Below, one piece after another: positions 36,420-45,729 of a stretch of 51,784 bases of DNA; the first letter of the stretch is position 1, and the number at the start of each line of letters is the position of its first letter. Location: NCBI GenBank assembly GCA_964405075.1, contig CAYOMP010000005.1, forward strand, positions 1-51,784, read 5' to 3'. A program made the position numbers and the translations under genes. The notes beneath the pieces are model-generated. The model saw only the letters and a program-made list of their open reading frames with translations, ran no database searches and was not told where the DNA came from. The stretch is from CAYOMP01 sp964405075 (GTDB lineage Bacteria > Bacillota > Clostridia > Lachnospirales > Lachnospiraceae).

Positions 36420-36589
36420 ATCTTTACCCCATTTCCATTATAAATATGACAATATGTGACATTTTTTTTCATTTCTTTACACTAAAATTTTACTATAATT
36501 ATAATGAACACGCTAGCAATTACAAGCAAGTTATTTTTTTTTAATTGTTTTAATTTTTCATTTATTTTATTTAAAATTTTTGAATAAAA

Positions 36590-36633
36590 ACTCCACCAAG
36601 TATAGGCAACATACTACCTACACTTGATGGAGT
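36590..36633 (-). terminator. Terminator of the 4HB chemoreceptor gene
   Basis: Long imperfect stem ACTCCACCAAGTATAGG / CCTACACTTGATGGAGT, 17 bases after the stop at 36650, with TTTTTATT on the minus-strand exit. Confidence 0.8.
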
Positions 36634-36649
36634 AATATTTTTTAATATT

Positions 36650-38386
36650 CTATAATTTAATGAATCTTCCTGCTTCTTCTTTTAATTCCTCTGCAATCTC
36701 ACTATTGCTTTCCATTTCTGTTGAAATCATAGTAATATCCTGTACCAACCCACCAGTATTCATTGCAGCAGTTGTAACACCGTTAGCACTTTCATCTACT
36801 GCATTTGATATTCCATTCATAGATTCAGTAATATTCTTAACTAACTCTCTAATGTTAGCTGCCATTTCGCTAAACTGCTCTACTATTTCATTTACATAAG
36901 TAGCATCACTGTTATACTGTTTACCAGCCTTTACAAATCCATCGTAATCTGGTAATACGTTTTCATTAGTATACTTAATAATAGAATCTGAACTAGCTAT
37001 TAATTCTTTAACTGCAGCTACTACCATGTTATTAATATTCTGAATATTATTAGCTGCTTCCCTACTTGAATCAGCTAACTGTCTTATTTCATCTGCAACT
37101 ACTGCAAATCCTTTACCAGCTTCTCCTGCCCTGGCAGCCTCAATAGAAGCATTTAATGCAAGTAAGTTAGTCTGTCCTGAAATATTTAAGATTTCATTGG
37201 TCAAATCATTAACTTTGTCTACACTCTTACTATCTTCAATAGCTTGATTTAATTTTGAAATAATTTCATTAATAACTTCACTAGTATTATTCTTATTATC
37301 TACTGCTGTTTCTTCCAATTCAGTAGCACGAGCCTGCATTTCCTGGGAATATGCCAACAAATCTTTTGATGCATCTGCTAACTCAATAACATGTGCATCC
37401 ACATTGCCTGTATTATCATTAATACTCATAACTGTAGAAGCTATCTCTTCCATAGAAGCTGATAATTCTTCCATTACAGAAGATATATCACATGAATTGT
37501 CATTAGCTTTAGATACACTTTGTGCCACTGCAGTCACAATCTCATTAAGTCTAATGGAATCTTCTGTAATTGTACTCATTATTGTCTGCAATGTTTCTAT
37601 AAAGATATTAACACCAGTAGCAATTTTGCCAATTTCGTCTTTTCCTGGTACTGTAACCCTTGCAGTCAAATCACCTTTTCTATCCCTAATATCAGAAACA
37701 ATTATTTCTAATTCCTTTGTCATTCTAGCCATTGGTCTTGTAATCAAAACAATTACAAGAATAATAGCCCCAGCTACAAAAACAGCTGTTATAACAAATA
37801 TAACAAAAATTATGGTATTTGCACTATTATAAGCTTCATCTAATTTCTTTATTGCTTCATCCATACCAGCTCTGTTTATAACAGAAAGTTCATTAAGTAA
37901 TTTGGTAATATCAGCCCCATCAGATGCTATTGCTGTATTAGCCATCATCGCCGCTGCATCATCCTCACCAGAAGCACTAAGTCTGATAGTTTCTTGAACT
38001 GACTCAATAAAACCACTGTATTCTCCTTTAAAAGTAGAATACAATGCTGCTTCTTCGTCTGATGATAAAAGACTTTCGAACGTTGCAAGATTAGCATCCA
38101 AATCAGCATAATCAGTTTCTAATTCCGATTCTAAAGATCTCATTGTAGCCTCTGAATCTGATACAATATGTGCATACGTAATTCTTTTTATACTTTCAAG
38201 ATCCTTTGTCGTGTCAGCTAATGCAATCAAACTTTGTGCATAGTCTTTTGCAATTGTATCCCCTGCTCTTCTTACCTGGCCTATACAGATAAAACTAGCC
38301 ACACCCAATACAATAACCAAAATTGCCAATATTACAAAAGATGCTATCAATTTTAGTTTTACACTAACATTTTTTAAAAATACCAT
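36650..38386 (-). CDS. Methyl-accepting chemotaxis protein with four-helix-bundle sensor
   Basis: 578 residues from the ATG at 38386, which has GGAGG seven bases upstream; an ATG two codons earlier is too close to it. The first membrane helix lies at about 12-32. An all-helical extracellular domain of about 155 residues is characteristic of 4HB_MCP sensors. A second helix lies near 190-212, followed by HAMP (VLITRPMARMTKELE) and the signalling domain with GQTNLLALNASIEAARAGEAGKGF. Its cytoplasmic region is close to that of the receptor at 25106, suggesting duplication with sensor exchange. Confidence 0.92.
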   Translation of the reverse strand: MVFLKNVSVKLKLIASFVILAILVIVLGVASFICIGQVRRAGDTIAKDYAQSLIALADTTKDLESIKRITYAHIVSDSEATMRSLESELETDYADLDANLATFESLLSSDEEAALYSTFKGEYSGFIESVQETIRLSASGEDDAAAMMANTAIASDGADITKLLNELSVINRAGMDEAIKKLDEAYNSANTIIFVIFVITAVFVAGAIILVIVLITRPMARMTKELEIIVSDIRDRKGDLTARVTVPGKDEIGKIATGVNIFIETLQTIMSTITEDSIRLNEIVTAVAQSVSKANDNSCDISSVMEELSASMEEIASTVMSINDNTGNVDAHVIELADASKDLLAYSQEMQARATELEETAVDNKNNTSEVINEIISKLNQAIEDSKSVDKVNDLTNEILNISGQTNLLALNASIEAARAGEAGKGFAVVADEIRQLADSSREAANNIQNINNMVVAAVKELIASSDSIIKYTNENVLPDYDGFVKAGKQYNSDATYVNEIVEQFSEMAANIRELVKNITESMNGISNAVDESANGVTTAAMNTGGLVQDITMISTEMESNSEIAEELKEEAGRFIKL

Positions 38387-38438
38387 AGCCATTCCTCCAA
38401 TATTATAAATTTCATATATTAACTATACATTTTCTTAA

Positions 38439-38467
38439 ATTATAGTTTCTTTTTCTTTTCAAAACAA
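38439..38467 (-). promoter_or_regulatory. Predicted promoter of the 4HB chemoreceptor gene
   Basis: Minus strand TTGTTT (38467-38462), 17 bases, TATAAT (38444-38439), 53 bases before the ATG. It is a sigma-A pattern, not the sigma-28 pattern often used for chemotaxis genes. Confidence 0.55.
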
Positions 38468-38512
38468 TATATTTTATAAAATGACTATACAATTTATTTT
38501 TTTTTAAAAATT

Positions 38513-39863
38513 TTATCTTCCCCACTTTTTATCTAACCTCTTACGAATAAAAATAAAGCAAATAAAATGAGCACTCAAGGTTATTATCCATGTTACCGGA
38601 TATGTTAAATATAATGACATCGGTGAGTGGAACTGTTCAACTCTAAAGAATGTAAATATCCATAATAATCTAAGTCCACATGCTCCAACAAGTGATACTA
38701 TCATAGGTACAATTGCATAGCCTAAACCTCTTAGGGAACCAACAACAACATCCATAATTCCGCATAACGCATACATAGTAGAAATAACACTTAATCGAAC
38801 CATTCCCGCCGCTATTACATCAGGATTAGTCGAAAATAATCCCAACAATTTTTCACCAAACATATACGCTAAGTTGCCTAAAACCAGACCTGTAACAATT
38901 ACACAAATCTCTGCATTTAAAAGAATTTTGTTAACCCTTTCATATTTGGCAGCTCCCACATTCTGGCTGGTAAAAGATATGGATGCCTGATAAAAAGCAT
39001 TCATTGCCATATAAACAAAACCTTCCACATTTGCTGCCGCAGAATTTCCCGCTACAACAATTTCTCCAAAGGAATTAATTGAAGACTGTATAATTACGTT
39101 TGAAAAGGCAAAAACCATTCCCTGTATACTGGCAGGTAAGCCAATCTGTATCATTTTAATAAATTTATCATTATGTATGTGCAATTTATTCAATTCCAAT
39201 TTAATGTAACCTTCACTCCTCATTAAACATCTTACTACAAGAAAAGCAGATATACACTGAGAAATAACCGTAGCAAAGGCTACTCCTGCCACACCCATTT
39301 TGAATTTGATTACAAATATTAAATTCAGTACTACATTTACAACACCTGCAAAAAACAAATAATATAACGGTCTCTTAGTATCCCNNNNNNNNNNTGTTGT
39401 ACATGATAATTGTTGACACTCCTGCAAAATAAATTCTAAGATATGTAACTGCTAAATCTAATACCGCCTTAGGTGCCTGCATTAATATTAGTATTTTTCT
39501 TGCGCCTACACATCCTATAATGGTTAATATAATCCCACTAATTATACTAACCATCATTGTTGTATGTACTGTTTCCTCTAAGTCTTTATCTTGTTTTGCA
39601 CCATAGAATCTGGCAACTAATACATTTGCCCCTATTGATATTCCCATAAAAAAATTAGTCAACAAATTAATCAAAGAAGTATTAGAACCAACTGCTGCCA
39701 GTGCATTATCACCTGCATATCTACCAACTACAACAACATCTGCTGCATTGAATAATAATTGCAAAATGCTGGATAGCATTAATGGTAATGCAAATAGCAA
39801 CATTTTACCTAATATAGAACCGTTACACATATCTATTTCATATTTCTTTTTGACTTTTTCCAC
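38513..39863 (-). CDS. MATE-family multidrug efflux protein, interrupted by an N gap
   Basis: Two MatE halves of a 12-helix antiporter, split by the gap 39385-39394. The N-terminal part starts at a GTG (39863) and ends at IIMYN; the C-terminal part resumes at GDTKRPLYYL and runs to 38513. In family members the join reads YN, then about eight to ten residues, then GDTK. So about 27 bases are missing and the gene is probably whole in the cell. MATE proteins export drugs or metabolites using a Na+ or H+ gradient. The ribosome site is weak. A TetR gene with its own operator lies upstream on the same strand. Confidence 0.9.
39385..39394. other. Assembly gap (10 N) inside the MATE gene
   Basis: Ten Ns between codons for YN and GDTKRP. 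The ten bases do not keep the frame, and about 27 are expected from the family, so the run is a placeholder. Confidence 0.9.
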
Positions 39864-40002
39864 ATTATCACTTACTTTCTTACTTTTTTAATAATTGTAG
39901 CACTTTTAATAGATAAATAGAATACGTATTATGTTATTAATGATTTGATACAAAACACGAATGACTTTAGTTATGAGAAAAAAATGACTTGTTATTTTGT
40001 AT

Positions 40003-40611
40003 TTATTTCAATTGATATAGCTTTCTCCAAAAATCAATTAACTTTTTGTAATCCTTTTCAATTTTTTCTACATCTAAATGTCCATTCTTCATAGCTTCTC
40101 TCAAACATCCATCTGTTGCCCATAACATTTCCTTATACATAATAGAAAAATCTATATCCTGTCGCATATTTGACATATCTATATTCTCAAATATTTTCAT
40201 CTCGCTATTCTTACTTTGCTTATCAAAAGACTGATGAATGTCATCATATACTTCACTATCCATTTCATAATACGCTTTGGTTGCAAACTCCATAACAAAG
40301 GGAAACCTTCTCATTACATCACATTTTCCTTTTAATGTTAATTCCAGCATTTCAAAATAGTCTGTAGTATTCCACACATTATATTTCGCAGTAATTTCTG
40401 TGGTTATTTCTATCGCCTTATCCCATAAAAATAAATACAATTCTTTTTTATTTTTAAAATGATAAAACAATAAGGACTTAGAAATTCCTGCTGTTTTTGC
40501 TATATCCCCCACTGGTGCCTTTTTATAGGGATACTCAGAGAAAATTCTAAATCCTGCATTTATTATTGTATCTTGTTTTTCTTTTGGTAATGTAAAAAAT
40601 CCTTCATTCAT
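40003..40611 (-). CDS. TetR-family regulator, likely controls the MATE gene
   Basis: 202 residues. The helix-turn-helix ISKSLLFYHFKNKKELYLFLWDKA is near the N-terminus, and the rest is an effector-binding domain resembling TetR_C of the 'KEKQDTIINAGFRIFSEY' type. The ATG lies 15 bases downstream of a palindrome that should be its own operator. It precedes the MATE gene on the same strand with a 139-base gap, so a local-regulator role is inferred. Confidence 0.88.
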   Translation of the reverse strand: MNEGFFTLPKEKQDTIINAGFRIFSEYPYKKAPVGDIAKTAGISKSLLFYHFKNKKELYLFLWDKAIEITTEITAKYNVWNTTDYFEMLELTLKGKCDVMRRFPFVMEFATKAYYEMDSEVYDDIHQSFDKQSKNSEMKIFENIDMSNMRQDIDFSIMYKEMLWATDGCLREAMKNGHLDVEKIEKDYKKLIDFWRKLYQLK

Positions 40612-40625
40612 AGTATTTTCCTTTC

Positions 40626-40644
40626 ACTGACCGTTTCGGTTAGT
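40626..40644. promoter_or_regulatory. TetR operator upstream of the 40003 regulator
   Basis: ACTGACCG-TTT-CGGTTAGT, a 19-bp palindrome with one mismatch. It is placed between the likely -10 and the start codon, as in self-repressing TetR genes. The ACCG/CGGT half-sites are typical of the family. Confidence 0.7.
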
Positions 40645-40696
40645 ATTACTATACTACGACTTATCATTTTTGAGAAGACCAAAATTGCATTACCGC

Positions 40697-41350
40697 TTAT
40701 ACTAATATTACTAATCCAATAACTCCATATAGAGCCAATCCTAAACTTGCTGCACATACTCCAGGTGCATCAATAAAGCATTTTAACTTGGTAGCTCTAA
40801 AAATCCAGCCCACTATTTGCGCAATTACAGGATTTAATAATACACACCACATTGGTGCATCCAAATTACCTGTTATTATTGAATAAACTACTATTACTGC
40901 AGGTGCTACCATCAACATCAAATACAGTACTACAAAAGGTACTTTTATTGAATCAAAGGAGTCATTGACTACTTTTTCTGCTAATGCAAAATCCTTTTTT
41001 TCCATAATATCCTTATAAATTATTGGTGTAATGCAAAGATAATTATGGATGAAAAAGCCACCCATTGCGCCTATGCATATGGCCATTTTTAAAGCCAGAC
41101 CTAATGCTTCATTATTTGTACTAATAATATTTGCCAAAGATATTACACCCAACGTATACATTGGTACTGCAAACATAGATAATATGGAAGATGCAATAAA
41201 TCTCCATCTTGGCATATCCAGCCACATACTGTCAATAAAGCCCCTTGTTCCCAGTTTCTTATTGTTTGGTCCTTTTAAATCTAATAATAGATCGGCAACT
41301 GCACATAACAATCCACCTATTAAACCTATTGTTGAAAATATTATATTCAT
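40697..41350 (-). CDS. DUF6796-like integral membrane protein
   Basis: 217 residues with about six hydrophobic segments. The segment MWLDMPRWRFIASSILSMFA after the first helix and its C-terminal helices fit the DUF6796 family as I remember it; the assignment is from memory and only moderately sure. No catalytic motif is visible. GAGAGGAGAAAAGCGT precedes the ATG. It lies 32 bases downstream of a TetR gene on the same strand and is probably co-transcribed with and repressed by it. Confidence 0.55.
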   Translation of the reverse strand: MNIIFSTIGLIGGLLCAVADLLLDLKGPNNKKLGTRGFIDSMWLDMPRWRFIASSILSMFAVPMYTLGVISLANIISTNNEALGLALKMAICIGAMGGFFIHNYLCITPIIYKDIMEKKDFALAEKVVNDSFDSIKVPFVVLYLMLMVAPAVIVVYSIITGNLDAPMWCVLLNPVIAQIVGWIFRATKLKCFIDAPGVCAASLGLALYGVIGLVILV

Positions 41351-41382
41351 ACGCTTTTCTCCTCTCTTTCATAATCTCTGCA

Positions 41383-41973
41383 CTATTCTTCTTCAAATAT
41401 ACATTCAAAAAGTAATTCAAATATCCTTTCCTGAGTCCTGATATACCCTTCTTCATGTAACATATCTCTTTGCGCCAATGCCATAGCCATTATTTTCATT
41501 AAATTGGAAATTACTGCATAATCTAAATCTTTCTTAACACCTTCAATAATCTGTGCCAGATAATCTATTATTTTTGTTTCCTTTTCCAAATTAACTTTTT
41601 CTTCTTTAGAACTGGCATTAAACAGACTTCTCTCTTCTTCTCCTGTCAAATACTGATAAACACTGTCTTCACTAAAAATTATTTTTTTTAGCATTTCCTT
41701 TCCCTCTTGGGACGTCATTTTCTCGCGTCCATTAAGAATATCTTTTATCTGTTCCATAAATTTACTTCTATTATATTTAATGACTTCATTAACATACTCT
41801 TCTTTTGAAGAAAAGAAATTATAAAAAGTACTTTTCCCAATGTTAGCTGCAGCTGTAATTTTATTAACAGACATATGTGTCATCCCATACTCCTTTAGCA
41901 AAGGTAAACCTGCCTTTAACATCTGTATCCTTAGGCTTTCTTTTTCTTCCTGTGAAAAAACTCTAATTGGCAT
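41383..41973 (-). CDS. TetR-family regulator
   Basis: 196 residues. The N-terminal DNA-binding domain has the classic AANIGKSTFYNFFSSKEEYVNE. The C-terminus is rich in Glu/Lys helices. GGAGGGAGAATAA precedes the ATG at 41973. It is the first gene of a two-gene unit with the DUF6796-like membrane protein. The 252-base divergent gap to the DUF1846 gene may hold its operator; I see only a weak inverted CGAAC/GGTCG pair. Confidence 0.88.
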   Translation of the reverse strand: MPIRVFSQEEKESLRIQMLKAGLPLLKEYGMTHMSVNKITAAANIGKSTFYNFFSSKEEYVNEVIKYNRSKFMEQIKDILNGREKMTSQEGKEMLKKIIFSEDSVYQYLTGEEERSLFNASSKEEKVNLEKETKIIDYLAQIIEGVKKDLDYAVISNLMKIMAMALAQRDMLHEEGYIRTQERIFELLFECIFEEE

Positions 41974-42144
41974 TTATTCTCCCTCCTTTTTTGCGACCTT
42001 TTTACAATTTTGTTCGTATATTTAAAATAACTCTCCACCCTTTATTTGTCAATATGACTTACTGATAAAAAAAATCAACAAATTTTTAGTTTTTTTCTCG
42101 ACTTTTTTCTATTATACTTTTTTTCAAAAAAGTAAGAAAATAAA

Positions 42145-42173
42145 TTGATAAAATCATTATTAAGTGCTATTGT
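42145..42173 (+). promoter_or_regulatory. Possible promoter of the DUF1846 gene
   Basis: TTGATA (42145-42150), 17 bases, TATTGT (42168-42173), 53 bases before the ATG. The -10 is poor. Confidence 0.35.
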
Positions 42174-42225
42174 ATTTAAGGTAATTAATTTAACTTACAA
42201 ATAATATAGATAGAGAGATTTAAAA

Positions 42226-43686
42226 ATGAAAATTGGTTTTGATAATGACAAGTATTTAAAAATGCAATCTGAACACATTCTTGAACGTATCAAAAGATTT
42301 GACAACAAACTTTATCTTGAGTTTGGTGGCAAGCTTTTTGATGATTTTCATGCATCTCGTGTTCTACCTGGTTTCGCAGCTGACAGTAAATTACAGATGT
42401 TAATGCAATTAGCTGATCAGGCTGAAATTGTTATGGTAGTTAGTGCCAACGATATTGAAAAAAACAAGATTCGCGGAGATTTAGGAATTACTTATGACAA
42501 TGATGTTATTCGTCTTATTGATGAATTTCGTTCCAGAGGTTTATATGTAGGAAGTGTTGTTCTTACCAAGTATTCTGAACAACGTAGCGCAGTTCTTTTC
42601 CAAAAGAGATTGGAAAATCTTGGTATCAAGGTATACCATCACTATCTTATTCCCGGATACCCAACTAATGTACCTTTAATAATTAGTGAAGACGGTTAAG
42701 GAAAGAACGATTATATTGAAACAACCAGACCTTTGGTAGTTGTTACTGCTCCAGGCCCGGGTAGTGGAAAAATGAGTACCTGCCTATCTCAGCTTTATCA
42801 CGAACATAAACGTGGCGTTAACGCAGGATATGCAAAATACGAAACATTCCCTATTTGGAATCTTCCATTAGACCATCCTGTTAACTTAGCTTATGAAGCA
42901 GCTACAGCTGATTTGAACGATATCAATATGATTGATCCATTCCACTTAAAAGCATATGGTGAGACTACGGTTAACTATAATCGTGATGTAGAAATCTTCC
43001 CGGTACTTAATGCAATTTTTATGAAGATATATGGAAGCAGCCCTTACGCTTCTCCTACTGATATGGGTGTTAATATGGCTGGAAATTGTATTTTTGATGA
43101 TGAAGCATGTAGAGAAGCTTCTCGTCAGGAAATTATTCGTAGATATTACAATGCAATTGCCGGTGTTGCGGAAGGAAAATGTGAACAGGAAGAAGTTAAC
43201 AAAATTCAACTTCTTATGAGTCAGGAAAACATCACAAACACTGACCGTGCAACTGTAACACCTGCACTTGAACGCGCAGAAGAAACTGGTGCACCTGCTG
43301 TTGCTATTGAATTAAATGATGGAACTATCGTTACAGGAAAAACTGGTGATTTATTAGGTGCCAGCTCAGCTGCCTTATTGAACACATTAAAAATATTAGC
43401 TGATATTCCTCATGAAAATACAATCCTTGCTCCTGAGGCAATTGCTCCAATTCAAAAATTGAAAACACAATACCTTGGTAGCAAGAATCCTAGATTGCAT
43501 ACTGATGAAGTCCTAATCGCTTTATCTGCAACTGCCGCAACAAACGAAGTTGCCGCACTTGCATTACAGCAGTTATCAAAACTAAAGGGATGTCAGGTTC
43601 ATTCAACAGTTATTCTTTCAGAAGTTGACAAGAAAACCTTTAAAAATCTTGAATGTAACGTGACTTACGAACCAAAAACAGAATAA
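42226..43686 (+). pseudogene. DUF1846 protein, interrupted by one in-frame TAA
   Basis: The reading frame runs 486 codons and matches the conserved DUF1846 family end to end, but codon 158 is TAA (42697-42699). The first part ends ...PLIISEDG. The same frame continues GKNDYIETTRPLVVVTAPGPGSGKM, where family members have an aromatic residue (Tyr or Phe) in place of the stop. No insertion or deletion is needed; a single TAT/TAC-to-TAA change explains it. Downstream restart is poorly supported: the first usable codon is a TTG at 42733 with no good ribosome site. The function of DUF1846 is not established. It could be a recent pseudogene, a sequencing error or true readthrough. Confidence 0.85.
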
Positions 43687-43692
43687 TTATAC

Positions 43693-43719
43693 GAAAAAAG
43701 GTCCACTGGACCTTTTTTC
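43693..43719 (+). terminator. Terminator of the DUF1846 gene
   Basis: Perfect 12-bp stem GAAAAAAGGTCC / GGACCTTTTTTC with a three-base loop, right after the stop. Confidence 0.85.
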
Positions 43720-43735
43720 GCATACTTGGCAACAA

Positions 43736-43773
43736 AAAAGTCCAAGTTTAATAAAGAATAAACTTGGACTTTT
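43736..43773 (-). terminator. Terminator for the convergent membrane-protein gene
   Basis: Perfect 15-bp stem AAAAGTCCAAGTTTA / TAAACTTGGACTTTT, with a TTTTTT exit on the minus strand. Confidence 0.75.
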
Positions 43774-43785
43774 CCTTTTCACTTG

Positions 43786-43810
43786 GAAAGTTCTCCTTTT
43801 AAGAACTTTC
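43786..43810. terminator. Third adjacent hairpin
   Basis: GAAAGTTCT / AGAACTTTC, 9 bp with a 7-base loop, followed on the plus strand by TAATATTTTTTT. Possibly a back-up terminator for the DUF1846 transcript. Confidence 0.5.
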
Positions 43811-43872
43811 TAATATTTTTTTCTATCTTAAATTGTCAAATTTAAATCTATTCCTAAAAACACACTTTTACT

Positions 43873-44724
43873 CTACTTCACATATCTTAGCAATTTTATA
43901 TTCAAAATAATAGCTATTGTTCCAAGTATAACAAAACTACCTACCAATCCTATCATCTGTCCTATTGAAATAACTACTCCTATACTTAATTGAGCTATAG
44001 TCTGCATTATAACACAGACCCCAACACAGGTAATAAGTGTTAACAACACTGAAACAATAGGATATGCATACTTTTTCTTCTTTTTCAAACATACTCCCAT
44101 TGCTATACATATCGGAAATATTATTCCTAAATCAATTGCAAATGTTGGTTCTGTTACACCCACAGTAAGAAAATCAGGTGTTCCCGAAATAATAGCAGGA
44201 ATTATCATTGTCATCCACACCCAAACAGAACATCCACCTATTATCATAAAAACAACGGTACCATTCAAATCCTTTTCCAAAATACTCTCTTTAAAATAAT
44301 TCTCTTTTGTAATAGCAATCAAGGACAAAATTGAACCATAAAGAGACGCAGAGAACCATACTAAATATATTAAATACAAACGGTTAAAAGGATGTCCCAT
44401 AATATTGCAAAAAGAAGCATAAAATAAACTTACCATCAAACCTGCCTGAAAAATTTCTAAAACTTTCCCTTTCTCAATATTAATAGTAATAATCAATAAA
44501 ATAATCGCAACAATTAACATTGCAATATCAGTACCCATTGCCGTTCCTGCTGCTAAATTATCCAACTTTCCATATAGTCCCTTACCATATAACTCTACTT
44601 GATTACCAAATAGATTAGTAAATGTCTTTGTAGTCTCAACACCTTTATAAAATAAACCAGCAAGTGTTGATATTAAAACCATTATTATTGTTATTATTGC
44701 TAAATAATTAATCTTCTTTCTCAA
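43873..44724 (-). CDS. Unknown integral membrane protein
   Basis: 283 residues from a TTG at 44724 with AGAGGTG six bases upstream; a GTG three codons earlier would start inside that ribosome site. About eight hydrophobic segments are visible and there are no charged catalytic motifs. One segment between helices carries MGHPFNRLYLIYLVWFSASLY; a cytoplasmic-looking KKKKKY loop lies near residue 218. I do not recognise the family. It is the last gene of a unit with MarR and the aromatic-acid-exporter-like gene (32 bases downstream of the latter), so it is probably part of the same efflux or stress function. Confidence 0.6.
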   Translation of the reverse strand: MRKKINYLAIITIIMVLISTLAGLFYKGVETTKTFTNLFGNQVELYGKGLYGKLDNLAAGTAMGTDIAMLIVAIILLIITINIEKGKVLEIFQAGLMVSLFYASFCNIMGHPFNRLYLIYLVWFSASLYGSILSLIAITKENYFKESILEKDLNGTVVFMIIGGCSVWVWMTMIIPAIISGTPDFLTVGVTEPTFAIDLGIIFPICIAMGVCLKKKKKYAYPIVSVLLTLITCVGVCVIMQTIAQLSIGVVISIGQMIGLVGSFVILGTIAIILNIKLLRYVK

Positions 44725-44756
44725 GTTAGTCACCTCTTCTCAAATTCTCTTGTACT

Positions 44757-45725
44757 CTAGTTATATTCCTTAAAAAATTCTATTTTTATTCCTATAAACT
44801 CCTCTATGTTTCTTAACAGGGTAAATAAACGTGCCCTATCTTCAAATTCCTTACGTTCTACCGGTAACGGCTTACTCTTCATGGACTGGTCTAATTTTAT
44901 AAAATCAGCCATTAAATCCTGACAATCATTTAATTCATGAAACCCTCCGCCCATTTTTTTCAAGAAATCTGATATAGCTTTTGCAGTGCTTGGCGTAGTA
45001 TCTAAACTCCTAACGCATTTATACATTTCATATAAAACCAGACTTTGTCTCTCTCTCATTGTTACGTATTCCATATCATATAAATCATCACTTGCAAACT
45101 GATTATTATAATTCTCTTTTGCAACATTCTTTGCCAAACGAATATGCTCATTTAACTTTTCAAAACATTCACCATTATAATCTGTAATATCTTTGTCTAT
45201 AATGCGTTCAGCCATTCTCTCCAGTATCTTGATAACTTGCTCATCAGCTGTATTTTTCAATTCCTCAATATAGTCTACACGCTTATGCAAATGTAAATTA
45301 GCCGCTATCCCAATTCCTACACCAATAATAAAAATTGCCAGTTCATTACTTACTGTAGTTACATTCATAGCTCCAAGAGTTAAAAAATGTGAAATCAATA
45401 CTGAATTCATTGCCATAGCACTATACCATTTAAATATCTGACATACAAAAATAAATACCACCAAATACACAAAAAATCCCAAAGTTGTGAATCCACAAAT
45501 CTGATAGCTCGCAAAGGATATTATAATTGCAGCAATAAAAGCATATAATCTGCCCAAAGCTGTGGCTACAGTCTCCCTCTTAGTTGGCTGGATAGTAAGA
45601 ATAGCAACTATTCCGGCAGATATTGCAAACTCCAAGTTCATAATATCAGCTACTATAATCGCAAAAACTGCTGCCAAGGAAATCTTTAGAGTATTTATCA
45701 TTATGTTTTTATTAATCATTTTCAT
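44757..45725 (-). CDS. Aromatic acid exporter family protein (FUSC/ArAE-like)
   Basis: 322 residues. The N-terminal half has about six membrane helices with the conserved motif IVAILTIQPTKRETVATALGRLYAF, typical of ArAE_1 (DUF939) proteins. The C-terminal half is a soluble helical domain. Relatives export aromatic acids or are of unknown function. It starts four bases after the MarR stop, suggesting coupling and direct repression by MarR. It is likely to act in the cytoplasmic membrane. Confidence 0.8.
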   Translation of the reverse strand: MKMINKNIMINTLKISLAAVFAIIVADIMNLEFAISAGIVAILTIQPTKRETVATALGRLYAFIAAIIISFASYQICGFTTLGFFVYLVVFIFVCQIFKWYSAMAMNSVLISHFLTLGAMNVTTVSNELAIFIIGVGIGIAANLHLHKRVDYIEELKNTADEQVIKILERMAERIIDKDITDYNGECFEKLNEHIRLAKNVAKENYNNQFASDDLYDMEYVTMRERQSLVLYEMYKCVRSLDTTPSTAKAISDFLKKMGGGFHELNDCQDLMADFIKLDQSMKSKPLPVERKEFEDRARLFTLLRNIEEFIGIKIEFFKEYN

Positions 45726-45729
45726 TTAT

